DNA from: Saprospiraceae bacterium
GTDB lineage: Bacteria; Bacteroidota; Bacteroidia; Chitinophagales; Saprospiraceae
Direction of reading: 5' to 3'
Assembly (NCBI GenBank): GCA_016714985.1
Contig: JADKBS010000001.1
Coordinates: 877,915-941,914, forward strand
DNA: 64,000 bases
Shown: piece by piece, positions 1-9,130 of the stretch
Numbering within the stretch: position 1 is the first letter of the stretch
How the letters are laid out: every line of letters starts with the position of its first letter
Position numbers and translations under genes: made by a program
Notes under the pieces: model-generated
What the model was told of the DNA's origin: nothing
Database searches by the model: none
The model's input: the letters and a program-made list of their open reading frames with translations, nothing else

Positions 1-351
1 ACTGAATTCGGCACTTACGCTCCTGCCCACAGGGAGTATTTCAGGTCCATCACAGCTAACAACAAGGGCTACATGACTGGCTTGGGTGCCCAAGCAGGCG
101 CAGGCGTTTCTTTCACGAAGGGGGCAATCACAGCCTATTCGATGGGGACTTTTGCTCAGGGTCAAGCGCTTCGGTGCCCATTGCCCTACCCATACACCAG
201 CCGCCGTTTTGAGGTTGGTGTCCGGTATGGCAATATTGTCAACATGCGTTATTCAACGGGCTTCACTTCTTGGCAATCGGACGCCAACCGCCAAGCGGAC
301 ATTAAAAACCAGTTCACCGTAGGTATCATTTTGAGCGAGCTGAACCGTTAA
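1..351 (+). CDS. C-terminal part of an outer-membrane beta-barrel-like protein (5' truncated by window edge)
   Basis: The frame is open from base 1 to TAA at 349-351, so this is the last 116 residues of a longer gene. The end is rich in alternating aromatic and polar residues (for example YFRSITANNKGYMTG and FEVGVRYG) and finishes in a short strand, FTVGIILSELNR, like the last strand of a small outer-membrane beta-barrel. A strong hairpin follows it. No family can be named from this fragment; outer-membrane location is inferred from composition and repeat pattern only. Confidence 0.6.
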   Translation, partial: TEFGTYAPAHREYFRSITANNKGYMTGLGAQAGAGVSFTKGAITAYSMGTFAQGQALRCPLPYPYTSRRFEVGVRYGNIVNMRYSTGFTSWQSDANRQADIKNQFTVGIILSELNR

Positions 352-374
352 ACCAACGGCTTAAAAAAAAGTCT

Positions 375-417
375 GAATGGCCATGCAAGGGATACTTGCA
401 TGGCCATTCCCTTTTTA
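375..417 (+). terminator. Rho-independent terminator after the truncated barrel gene
   Basis: A perfect 15-bp stem (375-389 with 395-409, GAATGGCCATGCAAG arm) with a 5-nt loop is followed by CCTTTTT. A run of eight A lies on the 5' side at 363-370. It sits 23 nt after the stop codon. Confidence 0.85.
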
Positions 418-590
418 GGGAAATGTGGTGATGCTATTTTATTGAACCCGTTTCACCGAGTACGTACGCTGTCGAAATTAATTGATATAGGAATTGAGAA
501 GCATTTATTTGATTATTGGTAGTATTGCTATAATTTTTAAATTTCAACCAATTTTCAATTTCTACTAATAGCTCTTGCCGTCAAGTACAC

Positions 591-618
591 TTGCTATTTT
601 TTTACCTTTTTATCTTTG
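591..618 (+). promoter_or_regulatory. Bacteroidota-type promoter directly in front of the Spy-like gene
   Basis: TTG at 591-593 and TATCTTTG at 611-618 match the -33/-7 pattern (TTTG / TAnnTTTG) with a 17-nt spacer. The -7 box ends 6 nt before ATG 625, so the transcript would have almost no leader. Confidence 0.55.
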
Positions 619-624
619 AAAAAA

Positions 625-1092
625 ATGAGAATAATTAGTGCTTTGATATTGCTGGTTTTTGCTGCATCAACGGCTGCTACAGCCCAAACCGGTAGCGGCA
701 GGGGCGGCGACCCGGTGCAGCGTGCCGAGATGCAGACCAAGCTGATGATTGACAGCCTTTCGCTTTCCACCAAACAAGGTGAGAAAGTCAAGGGAATCAA
801 CCTAAAGTATGCGAACAAGATGAAAGAGGCCCGTGCCGCCAATACCGATGGTGACTGGGAAAAAATGCGGGCCACCATGGATGCCATACGAACGGAGCAG
901 AACGCCGAACTGAAGGCTGTCCTTACGCAGGAACAGTACGACCGCTGGCAGAAAATAGCCGAGGCACAAATGCAGCGCCGTGGTGGGCCTGGCGGGCAGC
1001 CCGAAGAAGGCGACAAGGGCAAAGGGCGGAAGGGAAAGAAAGGCGACCAAGCTCCGCCGTCGCCACCTGCTGGGGGTGGTCAAAAACGGTAG
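625..1092 (+). CDS. Small exported Spy/CpxP-like protein
   Basis: 155 residues. The N-terminus MRIISALILLVFAASTAATAQ is a clear Sec signal peptide. The mature part is highly charged and predicted helical, with the stretch LKAVLTQEQYDRWQKIAE, which resembles the LTxxQ motif of the Spy/CpxP family of periplasmic chaperone-like proteins. The last 45 residues are low-complexity Gly/Pro/Lys. An in-frame TTG at 616 would add MKK but overlaps the -7 promoter box, so ATG 625 is preferred. A role in envelope stress is inference from the family. It is monocistronic, with its own promoter and a shared convergent terminator. Confidence 0.7.
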   Translation: MRIISALILLVFAASTAATAQTGSGRGGDPVQRAEMQTKLMIDSLSLSTKQGEKVKGINLKYANKMKEARAANTDGDWEKMRATMDAIRTEQNAELKAVLTQEQYDRWQKIAEAQMQRRGGPGGQPEEGDKGKGRKGKKGDQAPPSPPAGGGQKR

Positions 1093-1118
1093 GCACAGTT
1101 TTAAACAATTCGAATGAA

Positions 1119-1149
1119 AAACGCCGGGCGATTTACTCGTCCGGCGTTT
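1119..1149. terminator. Convergent terminator between the Spy-like gene and the SprB-repeat gene
   Basis: 12-bp stem with one G-T pair (AAACGCCGGGCG with CGTCCGGCGTTT) and a 7-nt loop, flanked by A-rich and T-rich ends on both sides, so it can serve both converging genes. Confidence 0.75.
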
Positions 1150-1204
1150 CATTTTCAAGAAGCTATGCAAAATAGGGTAGGGTGCTACCAATAGATGATG
1201 ATGC

Positions 1205-4200
1205 CTAATTCTTTAAAACTAGCTTCATCTGACTTTCTCCAGCAGGAGATGAAAATAGCAGGAGATACGGCCCACTTGGCCAGTCAAATGCTTGAATTTT
1301 GATGCTGTGTTTTCCTGTATCGTGTATTTCCAGCGGAAAAACCGTTTGCTTGTGCTGTCCCAAAGCGTTGAATGCCTCGATGCTAAATAGTTCAGGGCTT
1401 TCTAGCCAGAATTCCAAGTGGAACTCATTTTTGCTAGGGTTAGGGGATACCAAAACATTACTTAGCGCTATGAGATTGCCTGTGGCACTTGTGCTTTCCA
1501 ATTGATAGGTTCCAATTTCAGTACAGCCGTTTTTGTCGGTGATGGTAATGGCATAGGAGCCTGCGGACAGGTTTTTCAATGGATTGGTGGTGGCTCCAGT
1601 GCTCCATAAATACTCGTAGGGCGGTTTTCCACCGATTGCATTAGCGTTGATGCTGCCGTTGGCTTGGCCTGTTGTTGGGGCAATACCTTCCATGGTGATG
1701 GTAATGGGAAATGGCTCGACTATCTCGTAGCCGAACGAAGCAAATACGCATCCATTGCCATACATCAATTCGTATCCATAGGTGCCTGGTGGCAGGTTGA
1801 CGATGGAGTCGCCGGTGGTGCCGGTGCTCCAAATTATCGAATAACTGCCTTCGCCCTCGCCCATCACAACCTCCATGAAGCCATCATTATAACCATGGCA
1901 TGAAATATCTTCTAAATTAGTGCTAAACCATGGCAGCGGTTCAACACCCAATTCCACCGTTCCAGTCGCAAAGCAATTGTTGGTATCCATGACGTACCAA
2001 GTGTGTGTGCCTGTGGTAAGGTTACTAGGATTAGGGGTTGTTGCGCCATTAGACCACTGCCAAGTAAAATTGCCAGTGCCACCAGTGCCAACGAGGTGGA
2101 TTTGGCCATCATTGCCCCCAAGGCAAGACACATTTGTTGCCTGTAATACCTCGACAAGGATAGGGGGAGGGTTGACCAACTCATAGGCTTCAACTTTTGT
2201 GCAACCGTTGGAACTGGTAACGGTGACCGTATAAAGCCCTCCCACGGCGAAGTATAGGTCTTCGGAGTTTGAACCAGTGTTCCAATTAAAAATCAATGCA
2301 TGGGTCGGGTCGCTTGCCACTTGAAGGTCAATGCCACCATCGGGGCTGCCATAGCACCTGGGGTGGTTCAGGGTCGCTGAAACTTGGAGGTCGTTTTCTT
2401 GCACAGCTGCATAAATGCTGTCGTGATGGACATATCCGAAAGGCATGGTCAACGTCAAATGCACCCAGCCGGGTTCATAAATGGTGATGATGGGGGTTGT
2501 GTCCCCGTTTGACCAAAGATAACTTGCATCTGGGAATTGGCCGTCAAGCACCATGCTGCCACATTTGTTTTCCGAAATTGCAATGTCGTAGGTTTCAAAG
2601 GCATCCCAAATTGTATGAAAAACCATGTTCGTGATGACCGGCTCATTGTAATCAAAATAGATGGCTGCGCTGTTCTCGATGCGCAATCCAGTTGCAATGT
2701 TGCGCCTTTGGGCTATCTTGAATTGGACATAGCCGTGCGAAGCGGCCTCGTTCACGTTGCTGTCGGGCAGCATGATTTCTTCAAAGATGAAGCGGGTCAC
2801 ACCGCCATTTCCCAATTCAAACCTGTAAGGATGGCTCGATGCTCCGGGGAAGACTGTAAGCGGGTCGAGCAGCGGGGAAAGGGTATCAACGACCACGACT
2901 TGAAATGCGGTATCTGTTCCAGTATTTTGGAACCGGATGAGGTAGGTCAATATCGTGTCATTGGTGATGAAGTGTTGCCCACCGATGCCAATCGGCTGTG
3001 CTTGTTTGTCGTTGGGGTCGAAAGAACCAATGACTGGTTTGCAGTCCCGCTCAAAATGCGGTGGGTCGTTTTGAAAAGGTGCTGGCAGTGTAAAACAAAC
3101 ATCGCTCGGCTCGGCTATTGCCGTGATGCACCAAGTTTGACCTAAAGCTACCTCGCACCCTATGTGAAAGGTGATAGGAATGACACCGCAAGCACCCGGC
3201 TGCAAATTCCCAAGCGAAAATGTAACGGTCTGGCCATCTTGTGAGGTGATGGGCAGCCCTGCCGACACTAGGGAAAAGCTCTGCGAGAAGTACAGCGTTA
3301 TTTCTGCGTTTTCTGCGACCTCATTGCCCAGGTTGCAGTAATGGATGGTGGCATTGTTGTCGAAGCAACGGCGGTAAAAAGGGGCGACGATTTCCACGTT
3401 CATGATGGGGCAGTTGCCGAGGACTTTGACGGGAATGTCGAGGATAGCGGTGTCAGGGACGTTGAGGCTGTCGATAGTGGCAGTGTAGGTGCTATCGCAG
3501 GTTTGCAGGTAGAGTTGATTGGTTTTGAGAGCAAATACCACCTGACCTGATTGGGAGGCTAACCTGAATTTGCCCAATTCGTCCGTGTTTAAATAATACT
3601 CATAGTTATCAATTGTGGTGCTGAGCGTGATGTTTTCCAACCCCGGTTCTACTTGGTCAACCAAGCAGTTGGAAATCGTGTCGGATATTACGCGCCCAGT
3701 TATTAAATTGGGCAGTGCACTCCCTGTGATATCCAATTTGGCAGCCAATATATAACCGTAATAACCACGCCCGAATGCAAGCCAATAGTTGTCAGGCAAT
3801 GTGCTGAGCGTGAAAACGTTTCCAAAAAATTCATTGACAAATTGATCGATCTCGAAATTAAAAGTGTTGATAACAGATGCGACCCCAAAGGTGTCAGATT
3901 TTAGTACGACATTTTTTTGACTTGCCTGATTGTTGCCCAACATGAGAAGATTTCCATCGGCAGTGGCGTGCATTTCCATAAGGTCAAATGAAGGGGCGAT
4001 ATATTGGTTCTTTTTGCTCCAAACGACCTCCCCGGTTGGGCTTATTTTAAAAAGCTTTCTGAAAGTATTCACATAAAGGGTTTGGCCAATCATGGCTTTG
4101 TACAAGTGTTGAGGACGGTTGCTACTAAAATAGTTTTCATTGAGGGGTGTTGCTGCATACCATAGCCGATTTCCTTGGGAATCGAATTTGTGTACATACA

Positions 4201-4861
4201 GGTAGTTTATTTCCCAGTAATCGGTGTCAAACGTGTTGTAAATAACATAATGACCACCATCGTTGGCTGGTATAAACTCAATATCGCCCCTGTCCTCAAC
4301 ATGGGGCAATAACCAAAATGAACTGTTTTCGATGTATGAAAGGATGTTGCCGGATTCATCGACCTCCCAAACCTTAAATCCATAGTAGTCAGCTACGTAT
4401 AAAAGATAGTTCCCATTGATACTACGCTCCAATTTGTCTATATAGGCACCTGCGATATAGTTGGTGCCCAAAAGGTTTAAATTTTGGTCGTACCGATAGA
4501 TTTCTACGCTATCAGCACAGTAGTTTTTACTAAAAAGCAGGGCGTCTCCATTGTTTGCCAAAGCCATATGTTGAATTTGATAATTGCAATCTGCATCAAC
4601 TAAGTTTATGGCGCCTTCAAAGTCGCCATCTTTGCTAATATGCATCAATTTTTCCCTCCGCCCATTTTCAAAACTACCATGACCATATGTATGGGCAAAA
4701 AATGACCCATCGGGTGCCTGTAGCATCTTGGAGGTTTCATAGAATTGGAAATTCTCCGGATCATAGTCGAACCCAAAAGGCATGTACTTCGCCCAGCTCT
4801 GCGACTTGACTGGTGTGGCCAACAAAAGAAAGGCCATGATGAACAAAGCGTGTATTTTCAT
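1205..4861 (-). CDS. Giant secreted protein with SprB-like repeats and T9SS sorting domain
   Basis: 1218 residues. Signal peptide MKIHALFIMAFLLLATPVKSQ. Residues ~20-390 look like a beta-propeller-type region (repeated blocks such as VHKFDSQGNRLWYA). A conserved block around residues 600-750 reads SFDPNDKQA, then LIRFQNTGTDTAFQVVVVDT, then NSAAIYFDYNEPVITN, the same block found in the three VCBS proteins at 36495-47094. It is followed by several SprB-like repeats (CYGSPDGGIDLQV, CLGGNDGQIHLVG, CHGYNDGFMEV with YxWSNGxTT). The end (VLVSPNPSKNEFHLEF to LLLFSSPAGESQMKLVLKN) is a T9SS type A C-terminal domain. Probably exported to the cell surface; an adhesin role is plausible but not shown. It has its own promoter. 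Confidence 0.9.
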   Translation of the reverse strand: MKIHALFIMAFLLLATPVKSQSWAKYMPFGFDYDPENFQFYETSKMLQAPDGSFFAHTYGHGSFENGRREKLMHISKDGDFEGAINLVDADCNYQIQHMALANNGDALLFSKNYCADSVEIYRYDQNLNLLGTNYIAGAYIDKLERSINGNYLLYVADYYGFKVWEVDESGNILSYIENSSFWLLPHVEDRGDIEFIPANDGGHYVIYNTFDTDYWEINYLYVHKFDSQGNRLWYAATPLNENYFSSNRPQHLYKAMIGQTLYVNTFRKLFKISPTGEVVWSKKNQYIAPSFDLMEMHATADGNLLMLGNNQASQKNVVLKSDTFGVASVINTFNFEIDQFVNEFFGNVFTLSTLPDNYWLAFGRGYYGYILAAKLDITGSALPNLITGRVISDTISNCLVDQVEPGLENITLSTTIDNYEYYLNTDELGKFRLASQSGQVVFALKTNQLYLQTCDSTYTATIDSLNVPDTAILDIPVKVLGNCPIMNVEIVAPFYRRCFDNNATIHYCNLGNEVAENAEITLYFSQSFSLVSAGLPITSQDGQTVTFSLGNLQPGACGVIPITFHIGCEVALGQTWCITAIAEPSDVCFTLPAPFQNDPPHFERDCKPVIGSFDPNDKQAQPIGIGGQHFITNDTILTYLIRFQNTGTDTAFQVVVVDTLSPLLDPLTVFPGASSHPYRFELGNGGVTRFIFEEIMLPDSNVNEAASHGYVQFKIAQRRNIATGLRIENSAAIYFDYNEPVITNMVFHTIWDAFETYDIAISENKCGSMVLDGQFPDASYLWSNGDTTPIITIYEPGWVHLTLTMPFGYVHHDSIYAAVQENDLQVSATLNHPRCYGSPDGGIDLQVASDPTHALIFNWNTGSNSEDLYFAVGGLYTVTVTSSNGCTKVEAYELVNPPPILVEVLQATNVSCLGGNDGQIHLVGTGGTGNFTWQWSNGATTPNPSNLTTGTHTWYVMDTNNCFATGTVELGVEPLPWFSTNLEDISCHGYNDGFMEVVMGEGEGSYSIIWSTGTTGDSIVNLPPGTYGYELMYGNGCVFASFGYEIVEPFPITITMEGIAPTTGQANGSINANAIGGKPPYEYLWSTGATTNPLKNLSAGSYAITITDKNGCTEIGTYQLESTSATGNLIALSNVLVSPNPSKNEFHLEFWLESPELFSIEAFNALGQHKQTVFPLEIHDTGKHSIKIQAFDWPSGPYLLLFSSPAGESQMKLVLKN

Positions 4862-4919
4862 TTAAAACGAGTTGTGAAAGCTATTTGAAACACGGTAGCT
4901 ATTTGCTCAACGGTTTTTG

Positions 4920-4950
4920 CAAAAATAACCTATTTACACTATTTCCCAAA
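4920..4950 (-). promoter_or_regulatory. Promoter of the SprB-repeat gene
   Basis: On the minus strand TTTG (4950-4947), an exact 19-nt spacer and TATTTTTG (4927-4920) form a textbook Bacteroidota -33/-7 promoter. Transcription would start about 50 nt before ATG 4861. Confidence 0.8.
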
Positions 4951-5040
4951 CTTATAGCCCTACACTCTTGGGGTCGTCTATTCAATCCCCAAACATATCT
5001 ACCCTTTCTTGAAAATCGCCCGCCTTGGCAGCAAATGCGG

Positions 5041-5048
5041 TAATTTTG
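5041..5048 (+). promoter_or_regulatory. -7 promoter box abutting the TonB-receptor start
   Basis: TAATTTTG ends only 4 nt before ATG 5053. No good -33 box is seen at the usual distance. If active, it gives an essentially leaderless mRNA. Confidence 0.45.
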
Positions 5049-5052
5049 CCCC

Positions 5053-7908
5053 ATGAAAAATCTCCTGACCGCACTATTGCTGTTCATTGCGCTTTGCGCT
5101 TCCGCCCAGACCTTCACCATCAAAGGCAAAATCGTGGATGAAAAAAACGTCTCGCTCCCCGGTGCCAACGTGGTGCTCAGCTACCCGTGGGGCGAGATGG
5201 CCGCTGCAACTTCCACTGAACCCAATGGGAGTTTTGAGTTGAAAAACGTAGAGAAAGGCGGCTTCCTGCTTGTCGTTTCCTTTGTGGGCTACGAGGACTT
5301 GAAACGGGAAGTGACCGTGACGAACAAGGATATTAACCTTGGTGCGCTGCAAATGGCGGCCAGCTCGACGGAACTCGGCACGGTGACGGTGAAGGAACAG
5401 GTGCTGCCCGGACAGGTGAAGGGCGACACCGTGCAATTCAACGCCGATGCCTTCAAGGTGATGAAGGACGCCAATGCACAGGACCTGATTGAAAAAATGC
5501 CGACCGTTACCAACGAGGGCGGCACGGTGAAGGCGCAGGGTGAGAACATCCAGCAGGTATTGGTGGACGGCAAGCCCTTCTTCGGCAACGACCCCTCGGC
5601 GGCGCTGAAAAATCTGCCCGCCGAAATGATAGACAAAATCCAAATCTTCGACCAGCAGAGCGAGCAGGCGCAGTTCACCGGCGTACAGGACGGCAACACC
5701 ACCAAGACCATCAATATCGTGACCCGCAAGGGCATGAACGCTGGCCAGTTCGGCAAAGTCTATGCTGGCTATGGCTACAAGGATAAGTACCAAGCGGGCG
5801 GCAATACCAATATTTTCAAGGGCAAGCGCCGCATCTCCATCATCGGCATGTCGAACAATATCAACGTGCAGAACTTCAGCATGGACGACATCCTTGGCGT
5901 GACCGGGCAGACAGGCGGTGGCGGTCGGCCTAGTGGCATGGGCGGTGGCGGCGGCCGAGGTGGTGGCCGGGGTGGCCCCGGTGGCGGTGGCGCTTCCGAT
6001 TTCCTCGTGCAGGCAGCCGGTGGCATAACGACGACCCACGCCATTGGCCTCAATTATTCGGATAAATGGGGCAAAAAATGGGACGTGTCGGGCAGCTATT
6101 TTTTCAACAAAACAAAGAGCGAGTCGCTCAAGGAACTCAACCGCCAGTTCTTCACCTCGGAGGGCTTCGGCGAGGCTTACGATGAAAACACTACGGCCAG
6201 TACCGACAACGTCAATCACCGACTGAACTTCCGGGCGACGGTAGAACTCGACAGCTTCAACTCCTTGATTATCAGGCCAAGGGCCACTTGGCAGACCAAC
6301 GAGGGCGTCTCGCTAACGAATGGCACCACTGTGCTTGGCACTGAATTGCGGAACGCAACCATCACCGATTTCGACTCCCGCTACGATGGTCTCAGCTTCA
6401 ACAACAGTCTGCTGTGGCGGCACAAGTTCAGGAAGCAGAGCCGCACGTTTTCCATTGACCTCACCAATGGCTACAACCCCAAAATTGGCGACAGCCACCT
6501 CCAATCCATCAACAACTATTATTTCCCAACGTTCTCGCAGGACAGCCTCGACCAAGAGTCCACCCTCGACGTGCAAAGCTGGAACGCCGCCGCCAACCTT
6601 GAGTACACCGAGCCATTGACCAAGTTCAGCCAGTTACTGCTCAGCTACCGCTATAGCTACCAACAGGAGGAATCCGACAAGCTGACCTACGACTTTTGGC
6701 CCATCACAGGCGGCTACGACCTGCTGAACGGTACTTTGAGCAACGTTTTTTCCAACGACTACATCACCCATTCGGGCGGCGTGGGCTATAATTTCAACAA
6801 GAGCAACGACTTCAACTGGAACGTGCGGGCCAACTACCAGTGGGCCGAACTGGCCAACCAGCCCGAGTTCCCTGCCGGGCCGAACACCACCGTGCAGTTC
6901 AAGAACCTGCTGCCTTCTGCCAGCCTGCGCTACAACCTCGACAAGCAGCGCAGCTTCCGCTTCAACTACCGAACGAACACGCAGTTGCCCAGCATTAGCC
7001 AATTGCAAAAAGTGGTGGACAACTCCAACCCCTTGCAACTCAGCACGGGCAACCCTGCCCTAGTGCAGGGCTTCCAGCACAACCTATTCACCCGCTACCA
7101 AGCCACGAACACAGAGAAGGGCACTACGTTGTTCGCCATGATCGGTGGCGGCCTTACCGACGACTATATCGGCACGGCAACCTGGCTGCCCGGCAGCGAC
7201 ACTCCGCTTTTCGACAGCCTTGATGTGACACCAGGTGTCCAGATACGGCAGCCCGTGAACTTGGCGGGCTATCGCAACATGCGCTCCTTCGTAAACTATG
7301 GCTTCCCGTTGAAAAAAATCAAGTCGAACCTCAGCTTCAACCTCTCTTGGAACTATAGCCGCACCCCCGGCCTCGTCAATGGCGTGAAAAACCTCTCCGA
7401 CAACAACAGCTATGTGGCGGGCGTCACGCTGGCCAGCAATATCAGCACCAAGCTGGATTTCAACCTCAGCCTGCGCCCAAGTTGGAACACCGCCACCAAC
7501 TCCATACAGACGGCCAGTAACGCCGAATATTTCAACCAAAACAGCAGTGTGCGGCTGAACTGGATAATGTTCGAGGGCTTTGTGCTGCGCACCGACCTGA
7601 CCCACCAATACTACAACGGCCTCTCAGAGGGCTTTGACCAGAATTATTGGTTGTGGAATGTTGCCATCGGCAAAAAGCTGTTCAAGAACGAACGGGGCGA
7701 ACTAGCCCTCGCCGTGAACGATGTGCTCAAGCAGAACCGTAGCATCGCCCGTACAGTGACGGAGACTTATATCGAGGACACTTGGACGAATGCTCTGCAA
7801 CGCTTTTTTATGTTGAGCTTCACCTACAATATCCGCCATTTCGGGCAGGCACCCGAGCAGAAGCCGGAAGGAGAAAGGAGGTGGGAGGGGAGGCCGCCGG
7901 GGTTTTAG
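5053..7908 (+). CDS. TonB-dependent receptor with carboxypeptidase-like regulatory domain
   Basis: 951 residues. Signal peptide MKNLLTALLLFIALCASAQ. Residues ~20-105 are a carboxypeptidase-D-regulatory-like fold (FTIKGKIVDEKNVSLPGANV, then GGFLLVVSFVGYEDL). Residues ~120-230 are plug-like (DLIEKMPTVTNEGGTVKAQG, VLVDGKPFFGNDP, NIVTRKG). The rest is a beta-barrel ending in FTYNIRHFG. A very Gly/Arg-rich loop lies at about residues 290-320. These receptors sit in the outer membrane and import ligands with TonB/ExbBD energy; with no SusD partner next door the substrate is unknown. Its last 20 residues, rich in Glu and Arg, extend beyond the barrel. The Spy-like protein at 625-1092 has a similar Gly/Arg-rich tail. 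Confidence 0.9.
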   Translation: MKNLLTALLLFIALCASAQTFTIKGKIVDEKNVSLPGANVVLSYPWGEMAAATSTEPNGSFELKNVEKGGFLLVVSFVGYEDLKREVTVTNKDINLGALQMAASSTELGTVTVKEQVLPGQVKGDTVQFNADAFKVMKDANAQDLIEKMPTVTNEGGTVKAQGENIQQVLVDGKPFFGNDPSAALKNLPAEMIDKIQIFDQQSEQAQFTGVQDGNTTKTINIVTRKGMNAGQFGKVYAGYGYKDKYQAGGNTNIFKGKRRISIIGMSNNINVQNFSMDDILGVTGQTGGGGRPSGMGGGGGRGGGRGGPGGGGASDFLVQAAGGITTTHAIGLNYSDKWGKKWDVSGSYFFNKTKSESLKELNRQFFTSEGFGEAYDENTTASTDNVNHRLNFRATVELDSFNSLIIRPRATWQTNEGVSLTNGTTVLGTELRNATITDFDSRYDGLSFNNSLLWRHKFRKQSRTFSIDLTNGYNPKIGDSHLQSINNYYFPTFSQDSLDQESTLDVQSWNAAANLEYTEPLTKFSQLLLSYRYSYQQEESDKLTYDFWPITGGYDLLNGTLSNVFSNDYITHSGGVGYNFNKSNDFNWNVRANYQWAELANQPEFPAGPNTTVQFKNLLPSASLRYNLDKQRSFRFNYRTNTQLPSISQLQKVVDNSNPLQLSTGNPALVQGFQHNLFTRYQATNTEKGTTLFAMIGGGLTDDYIGTATWLPGSDTPLFDSLDVTPGVQIRQPVNLAGYRNMRSFVNYGFPLKKIKSNLSFNLSWNYSRTPGLVNGVKNLSDNNSYVAGVTLASNISTKLDFNLSLRPSWNTATNSIQTASNAEYFNQNSSVRLNWIMFEGFVLRTDLTHQYYNGLSEGFDQNYWLWNVAIGKKLFKNERGELALAVNDVLKQNRSIARTVTETYIEDTWTNALQRFFMLSFTYNIRHFGQAPEQKPEGERRWEGRPPGF

Positions 7909-7984
7909 TGATTGCGGATTGGGGGATTTCGGATTTACGATTGGGGGCGACAAATGTCATTTGAAACTCAAATGCCCAAAGCAG

Positions 7985-8013
7985 CTTGATAAGTCTGCGA
8001 GTTTGTACCTTTG
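7985..8013 (+). promoter_or_regulatory. Promoter of the desaturase gene
   Basis: CTTG at 7985-7988 and TACCTTTG at 8006-8013 with a 17-nt spacer. The leader would be about 70 nt. Confidence 0.6.
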
Positions 8014-8086
8014 AACTCATTTTCATATTGACTGTTTCTTGCCAGCATTGAAACCGTCATTTTTATCGAAAAATAGAAAATAGCAC

Positions 8087-9064
8087 ATGGGTTCACAAGC
8101 CGCATCGAAGGAAGATTTTTATTGGGTAGAAGACCGGGAGCCACACTTCCAGCGCCGCAAGGACATCCTGAAGGCGCACCCGGAGGTCACCCAGTTGTTC
8201 GGGGTCAACCCCCGCTTGAAGTACGTCACCATCGGCATGGTCATCGTGCAACTGACGGTGGCTTTTTATGCGCACCTGCTGCCTTGGTGGGCCTTCCTGC
8301 TGGTCACGTTTGCCGTTGGCGCCACCATTGCGCAAGCACTCTTCTTGGCCATCCACGAAATCACGCACGACCTTGCCTTCAAAAGCAAGTTGCACAACAA
8401 CCTGTTGGCTTTTTTCGCCAACCTGCCCATCGTGCTGCCCTTTGCCATGTCGTTCAAGTATTACCACGGCATCCACCATTGGGACCAAGGCAAGGACGGC
8501 GAAGACCTTGACATTCCTACCATCTTGGAGGCCAAGGTGTTCAGGGGCTTCCTAGGCAAGGTGCTATGGTTCTTCAACCAGATTGTTTTCTATGCCCTTC
8601 GCCCAACGATAGTCAAACCCGTGAAGCCGGACAAATGGATGGTTTACAACATCATTTTTCAAGTGGCGGCCATGGCCATTTTCCTGCCCATTTTGTTCCA
8701 AAATGGAAATGGTTGGTCCGACTGGTCTAGCTGGTCTGGCTTGGTTTACCTGCTGCTCTCGCTCGTTTTTGCCGGTGGCCTGCACCCCACGGCAGGGCAT
8801 TTCATCTCTGAGCATTATGTGTTCAAGGAAGGCCAAGAGACCTACTCCTACTATGGCCCGCTGAATGCACTAACCTTCAACGTCGGCTACCACAACGAGC
8901 ACCACGACTTCCCACAGATACCCGGCAGCCGCCTGCCGCAATTGAAAAAAATGGCCCCGGAGTTTTACGACAACCTCGCCTCCTACAATTCATGGTCGAG
9001 GGTGATTCTGGACTTTTTGTTCCGAAAGGATATTACGCTGTATTCCAGAACGAAGCGGAAATAG
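8087..9064 (+). CDS. Sphingolipid delta4-desaturase (DEGS1/DES1-like) homologue
   Basis: 325 residues, the usual length of DES-type enzymes. It has the three histidine clusters of membrane fatty-acid/sphingolipid desaturases: HEITHD at 90-95, HGIHH at 127-131 and HNEHH at 269-273. The long motif around the last box, TYSYYGPLNALTFNVGYHNE then HHDFPQIPG, and the N-terminal DFYWVEDREPHFQRRKDIL, match what I recall of animal dihydroceramide delta4-desaturase almost residue for residue; even the start MGS and the end YSRTKRK are alike. Several hydrophobic segments place it in the inner membrane. Expected reaction: oxygen-dependent introduction of a 4,5 double bond in the long-chain base of dihydroceramide. 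Bacteroidota make sphingolipids, which fits, but activity is inferred. It stands alone with its own promoter and terminator. Confidence 0.88.
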   Translation: MGSQAASKEDFYWVEDREPHFQRRKDILKAHPEVTQLFGVNPRLKYVTIGMVIVQLTVAFYAHLLPWWAFLLVTFAVGATIAQALFLAIHEITHDLAFKSKLHNNLLAFFANLPIVLPFAMSFKYYHGIHHWDQGKDGEDLDIPTILEAKVFRGFLGKVLWFFNQIVFYALRPTIVKPVKPDKWMVYNIIFQVAAMAIFLPILFQNGNGWSDWSSWSGLVYLLLSLVFAGGLHPTAGHFISEHYVFKEGQETYSYYGPLNALTFNVGYHNEHHDFPQIPGSRLPQLKKMAPEFYDNLASYNSWSRVILDFLFRKDITLYSRTKRK

Positions 9065-9076
9065 GGGAGGTCTTTG

Positions 9077-9105
9077 ACAGATTGGGAATCCAATTCCCAA
9101 TCTGT
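9077..9105 (+). terminator. Terminator hairpin after the desaturase gene
   Basis: Perfect 13-bp stem (ACAGATTGGGAAT arm) with a CCA loop, 12 nt after the stop. The tail TAAAAATTA is A-rich rather than T-rich, so termination efficiency is uncertain. Confidence 0.55.
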
Positions 9106-9130
9106 TAAAAATTATCCCGAACCCAGTTTT

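Noticed and set aside
5074..6219. 381-codon open frame on the minus strand
   Set aside because: Entirely antisense to the well-supported TonB-receptor gene and without any family-like motif; a shadow of G+C-rich codons.
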